From NCBI RefSeq assembly GCF_003073375.1, contig NZ_CP029002.1, forward strand, positions 3,632,001 through 3,696,000: DNA of 64,000 nt, read 5' to 3'. The position numbers were made by a program, and so were the translations under genes. Shown here piece after piece: positions 22,117 through 31,089 of the stretch. The DNA comes from Lysinibacillus sp. 2017 (GTDB taxonomy: Bacteria > Bacillota > Bacilli > Bacillales_A > Planococcaceae). The notes beneath the pieces were generated by a model, which was not told where the DNA came from, searched no databases, and worked only from the letters and a program-made list of their open reading frames with translations. Numbering within the stretch: the first letter of the stretch is position 1; the number at the start of each line of letters is the position of its first letter.

Positions 22117-22542
22117 TTAGTCTTCGATAACAATACCCATGCTTCGTGCAGTACCTTCGACCATTAACATAGCAGCTTCAACTGAAGCAGCGTTAAGGTC
22201 TGGCATTTTTTGTTCAGCGATTTCGCGAACTTTATCACGTTTAACCGTTGCAACTTTCTTACGGTTTGGTTCACCAGATCCAGATTGGATACCAGCTGCT
22301 ACTTTAAGTAATACTGCTGCAGGTGGAGTTTTAGTAATGAAAGTGAATGAACGGTCTTCGAATACTGAAATTTCAACCGGAATAATAAGACCAGCTTGAT
22401 CAGCAGTACGCGCGTTAAATTCTTTACAGAATCCCATGATATTAACACCTGCTTGACCTAATGCAGGACCAACTGGTGGCGCTGGGTTTGCTTTACCAGC
22501 AGGGATTTGAAGTTTTACAACTTTAATAACTTTTTTAGCCAC
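22117..22542 (-). CDS. rplK: 50S ribosomal protein L11
   Basis: Component of the GTPase-associated centre; binds 23S rRNA near the thiostrepton site. 141 residues from a GTG start at 22542 ([19 protein letters not shown]), with AAGGAGG spaced for GTG; the 17-residue in-frame extension upstream is not real. The Pro-rich N-terminal domain ([18 protein letters not shown]) and C-terminal rRNA-binding [12 protein letters not shown] are intact. Follows nusG and precedes rplA. Confidence 0.98.
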   Translation of the reverse strand: MAKKVIKVVKLQIPAGKANPAPPVGPALGQAGVNIMGFCKEFNARTADQAGLIIPVEISVFEDRSFTFITKTPPAAVLLKVAAGIQSGSGEPNRKKVATVKRDKVREIAEQKMPDLNAASVEAAMLMVEGTARSMGIVIED

Positions 22543-22568
22543 GAGACACACCTCCTTAAGTCCGTGAT

Positions 22569-22593
22569 GTGGTAATAGGGTTGCCCCTCCCAC
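22569..22593 (-). promoter_or_regulatory. Candidate L1-binding motif before rplK
   Basis: Minus strand GTGGGAGGGGCAACCC then TATTACCAC: GTGG pairs with CCAC. Shares GTGGGAGG and TA.TACCACA with the copy before rplA. Confidence 0.5.
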
Positions 22594-22723
22594 TCAAATA
22601 TCTGTTCGTCAGCTAAGCCGATAACATTAAAACTAAATAGTGTCATCTGTCGAATCAAACTGATGACAGTCTGACCTTTGAAATGATAACATTTTTAAAT
22701 TGCTTAATCAAGTAAAAATAATT

Positions 22724-23263
22724 CTATATTTTTTGAACTTGAGCAAAATCAAGCTCCATAACAGTTTCGCGACCGAACATATCAACAAGAACTTTTAATT
22801 TTGCATTGTCGATATCGATTTCTTCTACGCGACCTTGGAAATGTGCAAAAGGTCCTTCTAACACTTCTACAACTTCTCCAACTGAAATTTCTACTTCACC
22901 AAGTTGCTGTTCGTTCATACCCATTTGTTCTAATAAACGATCTGCTTCTTCTGCTAATAATGGTGTTGGTTTTACGCCACCGCCTGAAGAACCGAGGAAT
23001 CCAGTAACACCTGGTGTATTACGTACAACATACCAAGCATCGTCTGTCATAATTAATTCGACTAAAACGTAACCTGGGAATACTTTACGCATTACCACTT
23101 TTTTCTTACCGTCTTCTTTTACATCGATTTCTTCATGTTCTGCAACGATAACACGGAAAATTTTATCTTGCATCCCCATTGTCTCAACGCGTTTTTCAAG
23201 ATTTGCTTTCACTCGGTTTTCGTAACCTGAATACGTATGAACTACATACCAATTTTTTTCCAT
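22724..23263 (-). CDS. nusG: Transcription antitermination/pausing factor NusG
   Basis: Binds RNA polymerase and couples it to Rho or the ribosome; in Bacillus it also promotes pausing. 179 residues: NGN domain (WYVVHTYSGYENRVKANLEKR, VFPGYVLVE, NTPGVTGFLG) and C-terminal KOW domain (about residues 125-179, VLEGPFAHFQGRVEEID). ATG start preceded by a purine-rich site. It lies after secE, with a terminator between, and before rplK. Confidence 0.98.
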   Translation of the reverse strand: MEKNWYVVHTYSGYENRVKANLEKRVETMGMQDKIFRVIVAEHEEIDVKEDGKKKVVMRKVFPGYVLVELIMTDDAWYVVRNTPGVTGFLGSSGGGVKPTPLLAEEADRLLEQMGMNEQQLGEVEISVGEVVEVLEGPFAHFQGRVEEIDIDNAKLKVLVDMFGRETVMELDFAQVQKI

Positions 23264-23385
23264 ATAGGTAGGACTAAATCGTCCGTCCCTCCTTTACATT
23301 GATTGTGTTAGGTTTTTTATTCCCTATTCACAAAAATTATTGCATCTATTTCTTCAAGCGAACAAACTATAAATTTTAAAACAAA

Positions 23386-23420
23386 TGAAAAAACCCGTTA
23401 TATGGCATGGACGGGCTATT
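23386..23420 (-). terminator. Terminator between secE and nusG
   Basis: Minus-strand stem AGCCCGT / ACGGGTT followed by TTTTT. Suggests that nusG is transcribed partly by readthrough or from its own, unrecognised promoter. Confidence 0.75.
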
Positions 23421-23443
23421 TCGAAATATTAACATGATACAAC

Positions 23444-23629
23444 TTATAAAGACAAGAACCAGCGGAATAATTCTGATACTCCTAAATCTACTACTGTAAA
23501 GAATAACGCCATCACGATAACTGTTGAAACAACTACTACCGTATACTTCGTTAGCTCTTTACTTTTTGGCCAACTTGTTTTACGCATTTCCGAGCCGACT
23601 TCATGTAAAAAGTTTGATACTTTACTCAT
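23444..23629 (-). CDS. secE: Preprotein translocase subunit SecE
   Basis: Small clamp subunit of SecYEG. 61 residues: amphipathic N-terminal helix with the conserved ELRKTSWP-like motif (SEMRKTSWPKSKELTKYT) and one membrane helix (VVVVSTVIVMALFFTVVDLG). RBS GAGGTTAGGT before ATG. Sits in the usual rpmGB-secE-nusG order. Confidence 0.97.
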   Translation of the reverse strand: MSKVSNFLHEVGSEMRKTSWPKSKELTKYTVVVVSTVIVMALFFTVVDLGVSELFRWFLSL

Positions 23630-23670
23630 CTTTACCTAACCTCCGTACAACATGTTTATCTATGTTTCAT

Positions 23671-23817
23671 TTATAACGTTTGTTTATGCATTGTATGTTC
23701 ATTGCAATGCGAACAAAATTTCTTTAATTCAAGACGTTCTGTTGTACCTTGTTTTTGAGGGACATTATAGTTTCTTGAACCGCATTTTTCGCAACTTAAA
23801 ACGACTTTTTTAGCCAT
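23671..23817 (-). CDS. rpmGB: 50S ribosomal protein L33
   Basis: 48-residue ORF read from the sequence: MAKKVVLSCEKCGSRNYNV at the start and FCSHCNEHTMHKQTL at the end. Two CxxC pairs (CEKC, CSHC) make it the zinc-binding type of L33. Start ATG is preceded by AAGGTGAT. It lies between sigH and secE, exactly as rpmGB does in Bacillus. Confidence 0.95.
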   Translation of the reverse strand: MAKKVVLSCEKCGSRNYNVPQKQGTTERLELKKFCSHCNEHTMHKQTL

Positions 23818-23895
23818 TGATTATCACCTTTTCGGCACTTTATCATTTCAAGACTAACACCTAATTTTCTTACTGTCAATAAAGGGTAACAGTGT

Positions 23896-24543
23896 TTACG
23901 TCATTTCTTTTAATTCAATGTGACGCTCTAATTTTCGCTTTACACGCTGCAAAGCATTGTCTATTGATTTCACGTGACGATTGAGTTCTTTTGAAATTTC
24001 GTTATAGGATTGTCCTTCTAAATAGCGAATTAATACCTGTTGTTCTAGCTCACTCAACACTTCCCCCATCTTTTTTTCAAGATGGATGTAGTCTTCACGA
24101 TTAATCATCAAATATTCCGGATCATCTGAGACCGGACTTGTAATGACATCCATGAGCGTACGTTCCGATTCTTCATCATAAATTGGTTTATCTAACGAAA
24201 CATACGAATTAAGTGGGATGTGCTTTTGACGTGTTGCTGTTTTAATGGCTGTAATAATCTGTCTTGTAATACATAATTCCGCAAACGCACGGAATGAAGC
24301 AAGCTTATCCTCTTTAAAATCACGTATGGCTTTATACAAACCAATCATGCCTTCTTGGATGATATCTTCTTTATCCGCACCGATTAAAAAATAGGATCTC
24401 GCTTTTGCTTTAACAAAGAGTCGATATTTTGAAATCAAAAAATCCAACGCATCCGCATTGCCTTGATGCACTTGCTCCACAAGTTCTTCATCTGTTAAAC
24501 TTTCAAACTGCTGTATGACTTGTATCTTCTCACTTTTAAGCAA
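23896..24543 (-). CDS. sigH: RNA polymerase sigma-H factor
   Basis: Sigma-70-family factor that in Bacillus directs transition-phase, competence and early sporulation genes. 215 residues. Region 2 (ALDFLISKYRLFVKAKARSY, IIQEGMIGLYKAIRDF) and region 4 (YNEISKELNRHVKSIDNAL) are highly conserved with B. subtilis. Starts at TTG 24543 with GAGGTG spaced 7 nt. Its presence fits a spore-former or its relative. Preceded by rae1, with its own promoter. Confidence 0.97.
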   Translation of the reverse strand: MLKSEKIQVIQQFESLTDEELVEQVHQGNADALDFLISKYRLFVKAKARSYFLIGADKEDIIQEGMIGLYKAIRDFKEDKLASFRAFAELCITRQIITAIKTATRQKHIPLNSYVSLDKPIYDEESERTLMDVITSPVSDDPEYLMINREDYIHLEKKMGEVLSELEQQVLIRYLEGQSYNEISKELNRHVKSIDNALQRVKRKLERHIELKEMT

Positions 24544-24580
24544 TGAAAATCACCTCAGCTACGCCAGAATCATTAGGAAC

Positions 24581-24609
24581 AGTATAACTTAATTGGAAAT
24601 AACGGGCAA
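24581..24609 (-). promoter_or_regulatory. Putative sigH promoter
   Basis: Minus strand TTGCCC (24604-24609), 17-nt spacer, TATACT (24581-24586), about 40 bp before the sigH start. In B. subtilis sigH is AbrB-repressed from a sigma-A promoter; no AbrB site can be recognised by eye. Confidence 0.6.
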
Positions 24610-24613
24610 ATTA

Positions 24614-25126
24614 TTATTTGAGCCCTCTTCGCCACTTTTCAAATTGCAACTCCACCTCTTTAGATAACTTTATCCTTGAGGCAGGCTTTTCGTCTTTTGC
24701 TTCTTTCACTTTTGAGGAAATTTTTGATTGAATAATTTGCATTTCGATTTCAAGCTCGCGCGCTGATTTACGCAATGCACCATGACCAAATACAACATTT
24801 TGCTCGGTCATATCTGAAGTAGCTACATAAATTTGAACCTTTCGTCCCTTTAATTCGGTCGATAATTTTTCAATACGTTCGTCTGCTATTTCATTTTTGC
24901 GTGTATAAATAACTTCCACCGCATGTTGAATATAAAGTTGCTCTGTACCTGGCACAAGATGCGCGTCAAAAACAACAATGACGCGCCACCCTGTATGTGC
25001 TTTATATTCGGCCATTCTTTCGATTAAGCGATCTCGCGCATCCTCGAAATGTGGTTCGCGCAATGGACGAAGCTCGCTCCACGCACCAATCATATTGTAG
25101 CCGTCTACTAGCAAAATATTTTGCAT
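24614..25126 (-). CDS. rae1: Ribosome-dependent mRNA endonuclease Rae1 (YacP, NYN domain)
   Basis: 170-residue NYN-domain protein matching YacP/Rae1, which enters the ribosomal A site and cuts certain mRNAs during translation. The PIN-like core starts with ILLVDGYNMIGAW (catalytic Asp) and continues VIVVFDAHLVPG and VEVIYTRKNEIADERIE. Positively charged C-terminus (EKWRRGLK). It starts 4 bp after the rlmB stop, in the conserved mrnC-rlmB-rae1 cluster of RNA enzymes. Confidence 0.93.
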   Translation of the reverse strand: MQNILLVDGYNMIGAWSELRPLREPHFEDARDRLIERMAEYKAHTGWRVIVVFDAHLVPGTEQLYIQHAVEVIYTRKNEIADERIEKLSTELKGRKVQIYVATSDMTEQNVVFGHGALRKSARELEIEMQIIQSKISSKVKEAKDEKPASRIKLSKEVELQFEKWRRGLK

Positions 25127-25130
25127 AACC

Positions 25131-25985
25131 TCATCCGTTAGCTTCTTGGCGTTTACGGTACACTTCGTACATTAGTAACGCTGCTGCTACTGAAGCGTTC
25201 AATGATGTAACATGACCAATCATCGGTAAGTTATATAAGAAATCACATTTATCTTTTAATAGACGACTCATCCCTTTACCTTCACTACCAATAATTAATG
25301 CAAGCGGTAATGTTGCATCCATTTTGCGATAATCCTGAGAACCTTTTGCATCCGTCCCCGCAATCCATACACCACGCTCTTTTAATTCATCAACCGTTTG
25401 TGCTAAATTCGTCACACGTACAACTGGCACGTGTTCAATGGCACCTGTTGATGCTTTTGCAACAACCGCCGTTAAGCCAACCGCGCGACGCTTTGGAATA
25501 ATAATGCCGTGCACACCAATGGCATCTGCTGTACGCATAATTGAACCTAAATTATGTGGATCTTCTAATTCATCTAAAATAATAAAAAACGGATCTTCAT
25601 TTTTTGCTTGTGCTACATTAAATAAATCATCTAGCTCTGCATAATCATAAGCCGCTACTGCTGCTACAATTCCTTGGTGATTATCAGCTAATTTATCAAT
25701 TTTTTGCTTCGGTACGAACTGAACAAGTACCCCGCGCTCTTTAGCTAAATCAATTAACTCTTGGACCCCTGATTTTTTTACACCTTCTGCAATCCAAAGT
25801 TTATTGATTTCTCGTCCTGCACGTAATGCTTCTAATACTGGATTTTTACCAGCAATCATTTCATTCGTAGTTTCCTCTGATTGTTCCACTTGCTCCACCT
25901 GTGGCTGAGGTTTTATTTCATGCGTTTTACGCTCTTGGAATTTTCGACCTTGTTGTTTACGATCGCGTTGTGTTCTTTCGGCCAT
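25131..25985 (-). CDS. rlmB: 23S rRNA (guanosine-2'-O-)-methyltransferase RlmB
   Basis: SPOUT methyltransferase modifying G2251 of 23S rRNA. 284 residues, about 35 longer than B. subtilis YacO because of a basic, Gln-rich N-terminal tail (ERTQRDRKQQGRKFQERK). Substrate-binding domain AGKNPVLEALRAGREINKLW; SPOUT motifs DPHNLGSIMRTA, IIGSEGKGMSR and SLNASVAAALLMYE are complete. RBS AAAGGAG before ATG. One base separates it from mrnC. Confidence 0.95.
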   Translation of the reverse strand: MAERTQRDRKQQGRKFQERKTHEIKPQPQVEQVEQSEETTNEMIAGKNPVLEALRAGREINKLWIAEGVKKSGVQELIDLAKERGVLVQFVPKQKIDKLADNHQGIVAAVAAYDYAELDDLFNVAQAKNEDPFFIILDELEDPHNLGSIMRTADAIGVHGIIIPKRRAVGLTAVVAKASTGAIEHVPVVRVTNLAQTVDELKERGVWIAGTDAKGSQDYRKMDATLPLALIIGSEGKGMSRLLKDKCDFLYNLPMIGHVTSLNASVAAALLMYEVYRKRQEANG

Positions 25986-25986
25986 T

Positions 25987-26403
25987 TTATGACACTCCTT
26001 TTGACTGTTCTACGATTTGTATTGCGTAGTCAATTATTTCATCTGCACGACCTTGTTCCCCGATTAAAAAGAGACTACCTAACACCGCCTCAAAACCTGA
26101 ACTATTTCGATACGTGCGTACATCTGTATTTTTAGGGACTGAGCCTGACTTCGCATTTCGACCTCTGCGGAATGTAGCAAGTTCTTCCTCTGTCAAAAAA
26201 TTTTCATCCATCATGCGATGCACAATCATCGACTGTGCCTTCGCTGAAACGTAGCTTGTCGCTTCTTTATGAAGTGTATTCGGCTTCGCTCTTCCTGATA
26301 AAATTAAATGTTCACGAATTCTTTGCTCAAGTACCGCATCGCCCATATAGGCAAGTGCTAATGCATTAATCTGTATTACATCATGTGGTGTTAAATTTTG
26401 CAT
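25987..26403 (-). CDS. mrnC: Mini-ribonuclease III
   Basis: RNase III-like enzyme without the dsRNA-binding domain; matures 23S rRNA in Bacillus. 138 residues. Catalytic motif LALAYMGDAVLEQRIREHL near the N-terminus, then RRGRNAKSG and the second acidic site in EAVLGSLFLIG. Starts directly after the cysS stop. Confidence 0.95.
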   Translation of the reverse strand: MQNLTPHDVIQINALALAYMGDAVLEQRIREHLILSGRAKPNTLHKEATSYVSAKAQSMIVHRMMDENFLTEEELATFRRGRNAKSGSVPKNTDVRTYRNSSGFEAVLGSLFLIGEQGRADEIIDYAIQIVEQSKGVS

Positions 26404-27807
26404 TTATTGTCCTCGTTTCCAACGTGTTCCTTGACGAGTATCTTCTAAAACGATATCCATGCTTAATAGCTGGTCACGAATTTCATCTGAACGTGCGAAA
26501 TCACGGTTTTTGCGTGCAGCAATTCGCTCTTCAATTAACGCTTCAATCTCTTCATCAAGTAAGCCAGCTTCGACTTTCGCTTGAATCCCTAATACATTTC
26601 CGATTACATCAAACGTATTTAAAATGGCTTGTAATACTTCTTTGTCCGTATTTGCTTCGTTTAAATAAACATTTGCAATACGTGATAATTCAAACAATGC
26701 TGAAATGGCATTCGCTGTATTGAAGTCGTCATTCATCGCCTCTTCAAAATCAACTTTGATTTGCGCAATTTTTTCTAACCATTCTGCACTACCTTCAGCT
26801 AATCCAGCAGATGATACGATACGGTGTTCGACATTGGCGTAAGAAGTACGAATTCGGTCTAGACCATTTTTTGCTGCTTCTACTAGATCTTGCGCAAAGT
26901 TAATTGGATGACGGTAATGGACAGAAAGCATGAAGAAGCGTAATACTTGCGGATCGATTTGCTGACGAATATCATGCACTAAAATAAAGTTACCTAGTGA
27001 TTTCGACATTTTTTCGTTGTCGATATTGATATACCCGTTATGCATCCAATAACGCGCGAATGTTTTATCATTATGTGCTTCAGATTGCGCAATTTCGTTT
27101 TCATGGTGAGGGAATGTTAAATCTTGACCGCCTGCGTGAATATCAATTGTATCCCCTAAATGTTCACGTGCCATTACTGAACATTCAATATGCCAGCCTG
27201 GACGCCCTTCTCCCCATGAAGTAGCCCATTTTACTTCACCTGGTTTTGCTGCTTTCCATAATGCGAAATCTAACGGATCTTCTTTTTTCTCACCCGCTTC
27301 AATACGTGCCCCTACCTTTAAATCATCAATCGATTGATGACTTAATTTGCCGTATCCATTGAATTTACGTGTACGGTAGTAAACATCGCCTTGTGATTCA
27401 TATGCATATCCTTTGTCGATTAGCACTTGAATAAATTCGATAATATCATCCATATGTTCTGTAACGCGTGGATGTGCATCGGCTTTTTTGCATCCTAAAG
27501 CTGTAATATCCTCAAAGTAAGCTGCAATGAAACGATCTGTTAATGCCGACGTTTCTTCACCTAACTCATTTGCTGCTTTAATAATTTTATCATCTACGTC
27601 TGTGAAGTTCGAAACGAATTTGACTTCGTAACCCGCGTATTGTAAATAACGGCGTACTGTATCATAAACGATAACAGGGCGTGAGTTCCCAATATGAATG
27701 TAATTGTAAACAGTAGGTCCACATACATACATTTTCACCTTTCCTTCTTCTATTGGAACGAAGGGCTCTTTTTGTCTCGATAATGAGTTGAAAATTTGAA
27801 TGCTCAT
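26404..27807 (-). CDS. cysS: Cysteinyl-tRNA synthetase
   Basis: Class I synthetase charging tRNA-Cys. 467 residues, full length. Zinc/active site [16 protein letters not shown] (HIGH-like HIGN), second zinc Cys in WHIECSVMA with His in [10 protein letters not shown], and KMSKSLGN. Anticodon-binding region at the C-terminus. AAAGGAG before ATG. It is the first gene after a T-box leader, so expression rises when tRNA-Cys is uncharged. In B. subtilis cysE lies between T-box and cysS; here cysE is missing. Confidence 0.98.
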   Translation of the reverse strand: MSIQIFNSLSRQKEPFVPIEEGKVKMYVCGPTVYNYIHIGNSRPVIVYDTVRRYLQYAGYEVKFVSNFTDVDDKIIKAANELGEETSALTDRFIAAYFEDITALGCKKADAHPRVTEHMDDIIEFIQVLIDKGYAYESQGDVYYRTRKFNGYGKLSHQSIDDLKVGARIEAGEKKEDPLDFALWKAAKPGEVKWATSWGEGRPGWHIECSVMAREHLGDTIDIHAGGQDLTFPHHENEIAQSEAHNDKTFARYWMHNGYINIDNEKMSKSLGNFILVHDIRQQIDPQVLRFFMLSVHYRHPINFAQDLVEAAKNGLDRIRTSYANVEHRIVSSAGLAEGSAEWLEKIAQIKVDFEEAMNDDFNTANAISALFELSRIANVYLNEANTDKEVLQAILNTFDVIGNVLGIQAKVEAGLLDEEIEALIEERIAARKNRDFARSDEIRDQLLSMDIVLEDTRQGTRWKRGQ

Positions 27808-27880
27808 TGTAATTGCTCCTTTTTTAAACTTGTCATTTCCTTTTGAAATTGTTCAATTATTTTTCTATTTCATCAAAAAT

Positions 27881-28130
27881 AAAAAACGCCCCCATCACTA
27901 AAATTAGTGACAGAGACGCATATTAGCGCGGTTCCACTCTGGTTGAAGAAGTACGATAGACCCCTTCCGCTTAAAGAGTCCGTTAACGAGGACAAGTCGA
28001 TTTAACCTACTTAAAATTTCAATTAAATACTCAAAGGTGCATTTCTGCTTTGCCTTGACCTAGATCACTTTCAGACGATGATGATCCTCTCTAATAGGTA
28101 TGCGCCACGTACTTCTCCTTCTCAACGTGA
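27881..28130 (-). ncRNA. T-box riboswitch (tRNA-Cys) upstream of cysS
   Basis: Minus-strand leader with stem I opening GAAGGAGAAGTACG, a specifier loop containing GAAATGCACC (Cys codon TGC at 28039-28041), the canonical T-box AGAGTGGAACCGCG at 27927-27940 and a terminator (GTCACTAA / TTAGTGAT, CGTCTC / GGGGGCG with G-U pairs, then TTTTTT). A possible promoter TTGATT-16-TAAAAT lies upstream, just after the gltX stop. Confidence 0.95.
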
Positions 28131-28195
28131 TTTCCGCTATATACAATGTATATTCATTTTACAGTTAATTTCTGAAAAATCAATTTATTTGGCTA

Positions 28196-29656
28196 TTAGT
28201 TTGCAAATTGCTCTACGCGAGCGATTGCTTTTGCTTTACCAATTAAAGAAATTGAGTTTGGTAATTCTGGGCCGTGCATTTCACCCATGATAGCTACACG
28301 AATTGGCATAAATAAGTTTTTACCTTTTACGCCTGTTTCCTTTTGAACCGCTTTAATCGCCGCTTTAATTGAAGCAGCATCAAATGACTCTAAGTTTTCT
28401 AATTGTACTTTAAATGCAGCCATAACTTGAGGTACTGTTTCACCAGCTAACACTTCTTTTGCTTCTTCATCATATGAAACTTCATCATTGAAGAATTGGG
28501 CAGTAAGTTCAACGATTTCAGCACCGAAGCTCATTTGCTCGTGGAAAAGGCTGATTAATTCAGAAACCCATGCATGTTGTTCTGCTGTTAATTCTGCAGG
28601 GAGTAATCCTGCTTTTTGTAAATGTGGTAAAGCTAGAGCTACTACATCTTCAGGTGATAATTTTTTGATATATTGGTTGTTCATCCAAGTAAGCTTTGTT
28701 TTATCAAACATTGATGGTGATTTTGATAAACGTTTTTCATCAAATAACTTAACGAACTCGTCATGTGAGAAAATCTCTTCTTCACCTTCAGGAGACCAGC
28801 CAAGTAACCCGAAGAAGTTGAACATTGCTTCTGGTAAATAACCAAGATCTTTATATTGCGCTACGAATTGAATAATCGATTCGTCACGTTTCGATAATTT
28901 TTTGCGGTCTTCATTAACGATTAATGTCATATGACCAAAGCGTGGATATTCCCAACCAAATGCGTCGAATACCATCATTTGTTTTGGTGTATTTGATAAA
29001 TGCTCTTCCCCACGGAATACATGTGTCATTTCCATGAAATGGTCATCTAATACTACGGCATAGTTGTAAGTAGGGATACCATTTGCTTTAACAAGTACCC
29101 AGTCACCAACGTCTTTTGATTCGAATGATACATCACCGCGTACTAAGTCAGTAAAGCTATAAGTAACATTTTCTGGAACACGCATACGAATTGTGTGCGG
29201 GATACCAGCAGCTTCTTTTTCAGCTACTTCTTCTGCAGTTAAGTGACGGCATTTACCATCATAAGTTGGTGCTGCTACGCCTCGAGCTTTTTGTGCTTCA
29301 CGAGATGCTTCTAATTCTTCTGAAGAACAGAAACATTTATAAGCGTGCCCTTGTTCTAACATTTTTTCAGCGTGCTCTTTATAAATATCTAAACGTTCCA
29401 TTTGACGGTAAGGTGCATATGGACCACCGATATCAATCGATTCATCTGGAATAATTCCTAACCAGCGTAAGTTATCTAATTGAGAAGCTTCGCCGCCCTC
29501 TACGTTACGTTCGATATCTGTATCTTCAATGCGTACTACGAAAGTACCGTTGTGATGTTTTGCATATAAATAGTTGAATAAAGCTGTACGTGCGCCACCA
29601 ATGTGTAAAAAACCTGTTGGCGATGGTGCATAACGAACGCGAACTGGTTTCGTCAT
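28196..29656 (-). CDS. gltX: Glutamyl-tRNA synthetase
   Basis: Class I synthetase; in Bacillales it is non-discriminating and also charges tRNA-Gln for later amidation. 486 residues. [17 protein letters not shown] (HIGH-like), [10 protein letters not shown] (KMSKS-like), and helical anticodon-binding C-terminus. RBS AGGAGG before ATG. In Bacillus order after ispF. A T-box leader and cysS follow. Confidence 0.98.
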   Translation of the reverse strand: MTKPVRVRYAPSPTGFLHIGGARTALFNYLYAKHHNGTFVVRIEDTDIERNVEGGEASQLDNLRWLGIIPDESIDIGGPYAPYRQMERLDIYKEHAEKMLEQGHAYKCFCSSEELEASREAQKARGVAAPTYDGKCRHLTAEEVAEKEAAGIPHTIRMRVPENVTYSFTDLVRGDVSFESKDVGDWVLVKANGIPTYNYAVVLDDHFMEMTHVFRGEEHLSNTPKQMMVFDAFGWEYPRFGHMTLIVNEDRKKLSKRDESIIQFVAQYKDLGYLPEAMFNFFGLLGWSPEGEEEIFSHDEFVKLFDEKRLSKSPSMFDKTKLTWMNNQYIKKLSPEDVVALALPHLQKAGLLPAELTAEQHAWVSELISLFHEQMSFGAEIVELTAQFFNDEVSYDEEAKEVLAGETVPQVMAAFKVQLENLESFDAASIKAAIKAVQKETGVKGKNLFMPIRVAIMGEMHGPELPNSISLIGKAKAIARVEQFAN

Positions 29657-29731
29657 AATATTGCCTCCTAAATTTAAGTGTCAAGTATACTCGACCCCTT
29701 TTAACTCCGTTCATTTTACCACTTGCAGTTA

Positions 29732-29771
29732 TTAAATAAAAGTGGCGTGTGCCGAAATTTGACACACGCCG
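29732..29771 (-). terminator. Terminator between ispF and gltX
   Basis: Minus-strand stem GGCGTGTG / CACACGCC followed by ACTTTTATTT, just after the ispF stop. Confidence 0.8.
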
Positions 29772-29777
29772 AACAAA

Positions 29778-30254
29778 TTAGGCTTTTACTAAAAGAATTG
29801 TTGCCATTGAGGCAATCCCTTCTTCACGACCAACAAAGCCCAGTTTTTCAGTTGTTGTTGCCTTCACATTCACTTGTGATGGGTCTGCATTTAATAATTC
29901 AGCGATACGATTGCGCATTGCCTCAATATACGGTGCCATCTTCGGACGTTGGGCCATAATTGTGCAATCCACATTACCTAATTTATAGCCGCGTGCTTCA
30001 ACCATTTTCCAAATGTATGCAAGTAACTTCGCTGAATCCGCATCTTTCCATTCTGGATCTGTATCTGGGAAGTGACGACCAATGTCACCTTCACCAATTG
30101 CGCCTAATGCAGCGTCTGTAACGGTATGTAATAATACATCCGCATCTGAGTGTCCTAAAAGTCCGCGCTCATGCGGGATTGTAATTCCACCTAAAATTAG
30201 TGGACGTCCTTCTGCAAATTCATGAACGTCAAAGCCTTGTCCAATTCGAAACAT
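29778..30254 (-). CDS. ispF: 2-C-methyl-D-erythritol 2,4-cyclodiphosphate synthase
   Basis: MEP isoprenoid pathway enzyme releasing CMP to form MEcPP. 158 residues. Metal ligands in GFDVHEF (Asp8, His10) and the conserved [13 protein letters not shown]-terminal [18 protein letters not shown] is typical. Weak ribosome binding site before ATG. Separated from ispD by a terminator. Confidence 0.97.
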   Translation of the reverse strand: MFRIGQGFDVHEFAEGRPLILGGITIPHERGLLGHSDADVLLHTVTDAALGAIGEGDIGRHFPDTDPEWKDADSAKLLAYIWKMVEARGYKLGNVDCTIMAQRPKMAPYIEAMRNRIAELLNADPSQVNVKATTTEKLGFVGREEGIASMATILLVKA

Positions 30255-30341
30255 TATAATTCACTAGCTACCCTTAACAGGTAAACTAGCCTTCACCTAC
30301 CTTTTGTTAATCTAGTTATTCTTAGTATAATCAACTTCTAA

Positions 30342-30384
30342 TAAAAATGCCTTGAAAAACTTTAACATTTTTCAAGGCATTTTC
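30342..30384. terminator. Terminator between ispD and ispF
   Basis: Near-perfect inverted repeat AAAATGCCTTGAAAAA / TTTTTCAAGGCATTTT directly after the ispD stop. Implies a separate promoter or readthrough for ispF. Confidence 0.8.
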
Positions 30385-30386
30385 AT

Positions 30387-31076
30387 TTAGATGATTGTTT
30401 GGCGTCGGTTTAAAATGGCTTCACCAAAAATTAAATCTTCTTGTGTCGTCATTTTGACATTTTCGTAGCTGCTTTCAACCATGTGAATATCATATCCTAA
30501 ACGTTCGACTAGCATTGCTTCGTCGGTTCCTAGAAAACCTACTTTTTCAGCAACGTCCTCAGCTTCTGCTAATAAGTCGAATCGGAACGCTTGTGGTGTT
30601 TGAATCATCCATAACGAATCACGATCAACGGTTTCTTTAATCAGTCCATTATGCACAATTTTCATCGTATCCTTTGCTCGAACACCCGCAATAGCCGCAC
30701 CTTTTTCATAAGCTACTTTCGTAAGTTCTGAAATTGTCGGTACCGTTATAAACGGACGTGCTGCATCATGAACGAGTACAACTTCTACGGCGTTCATTTC
30801 TTTAATACAAGAATGTACGGAATGCTGACGCTCGGCACCACCTGTAGGCAATCCTTTTACTTTTGAGATTTGATACTGTTGTATTAAAGATTCGATATAA
30901 GGACGTTCTTCATCTTTAACGGCTAACCAAATGCCTGTACAATTTTCATCTTGTTCAAAAACCAGTAAGGTATGCATTAAAATTGGTTTTTGTGCTAACA
31001 GTAAAAATAATTTATTTTGCCCAGCACCCATACGCTTTCCGCTACCTGCTGCCGGCAAAACGACTTCATAATGCAA
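30387..31076 (-). CDS. ispD: 2-C-methyl-D-erythritol 4-phosphate cytidylyltransferase
   Basis: MEP pathway enzyme transferring CMP to MEP. 229 residues from a TTG start at 31076 with AGGAAGTGA upstream. Nucleotide loop PAAGSGKRMGAGQNK, VLVHDAARPF and the C-terminal DEAMLVERLG are conserved. Follows yacL by 13 bp, as in Bacillus. Confidence 0.96.
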   Translation of the reverse strand: MHYEVVLPAAGSGKRMGAGQNKLFLLLAQKPILMHTLLVFEQDENCTGIWLAVKDEERPYIESLIQQYQISKVKGLPTGGAERQHSVHSCIKEMNAVEVVLVHDAARPFITVPTISELTKVAYEKGAAIAGVRAKDTMKIVHNGLIKETVDRDSLWMIQTPQAFRFDLLAEAEDVAEKVGFLGTDEAMLVERLGYDIHMVESSYENVKMTTQEDLIFGEAILNRRQTII

Positions 31077-31089
31077 AATGGTTCACTTC

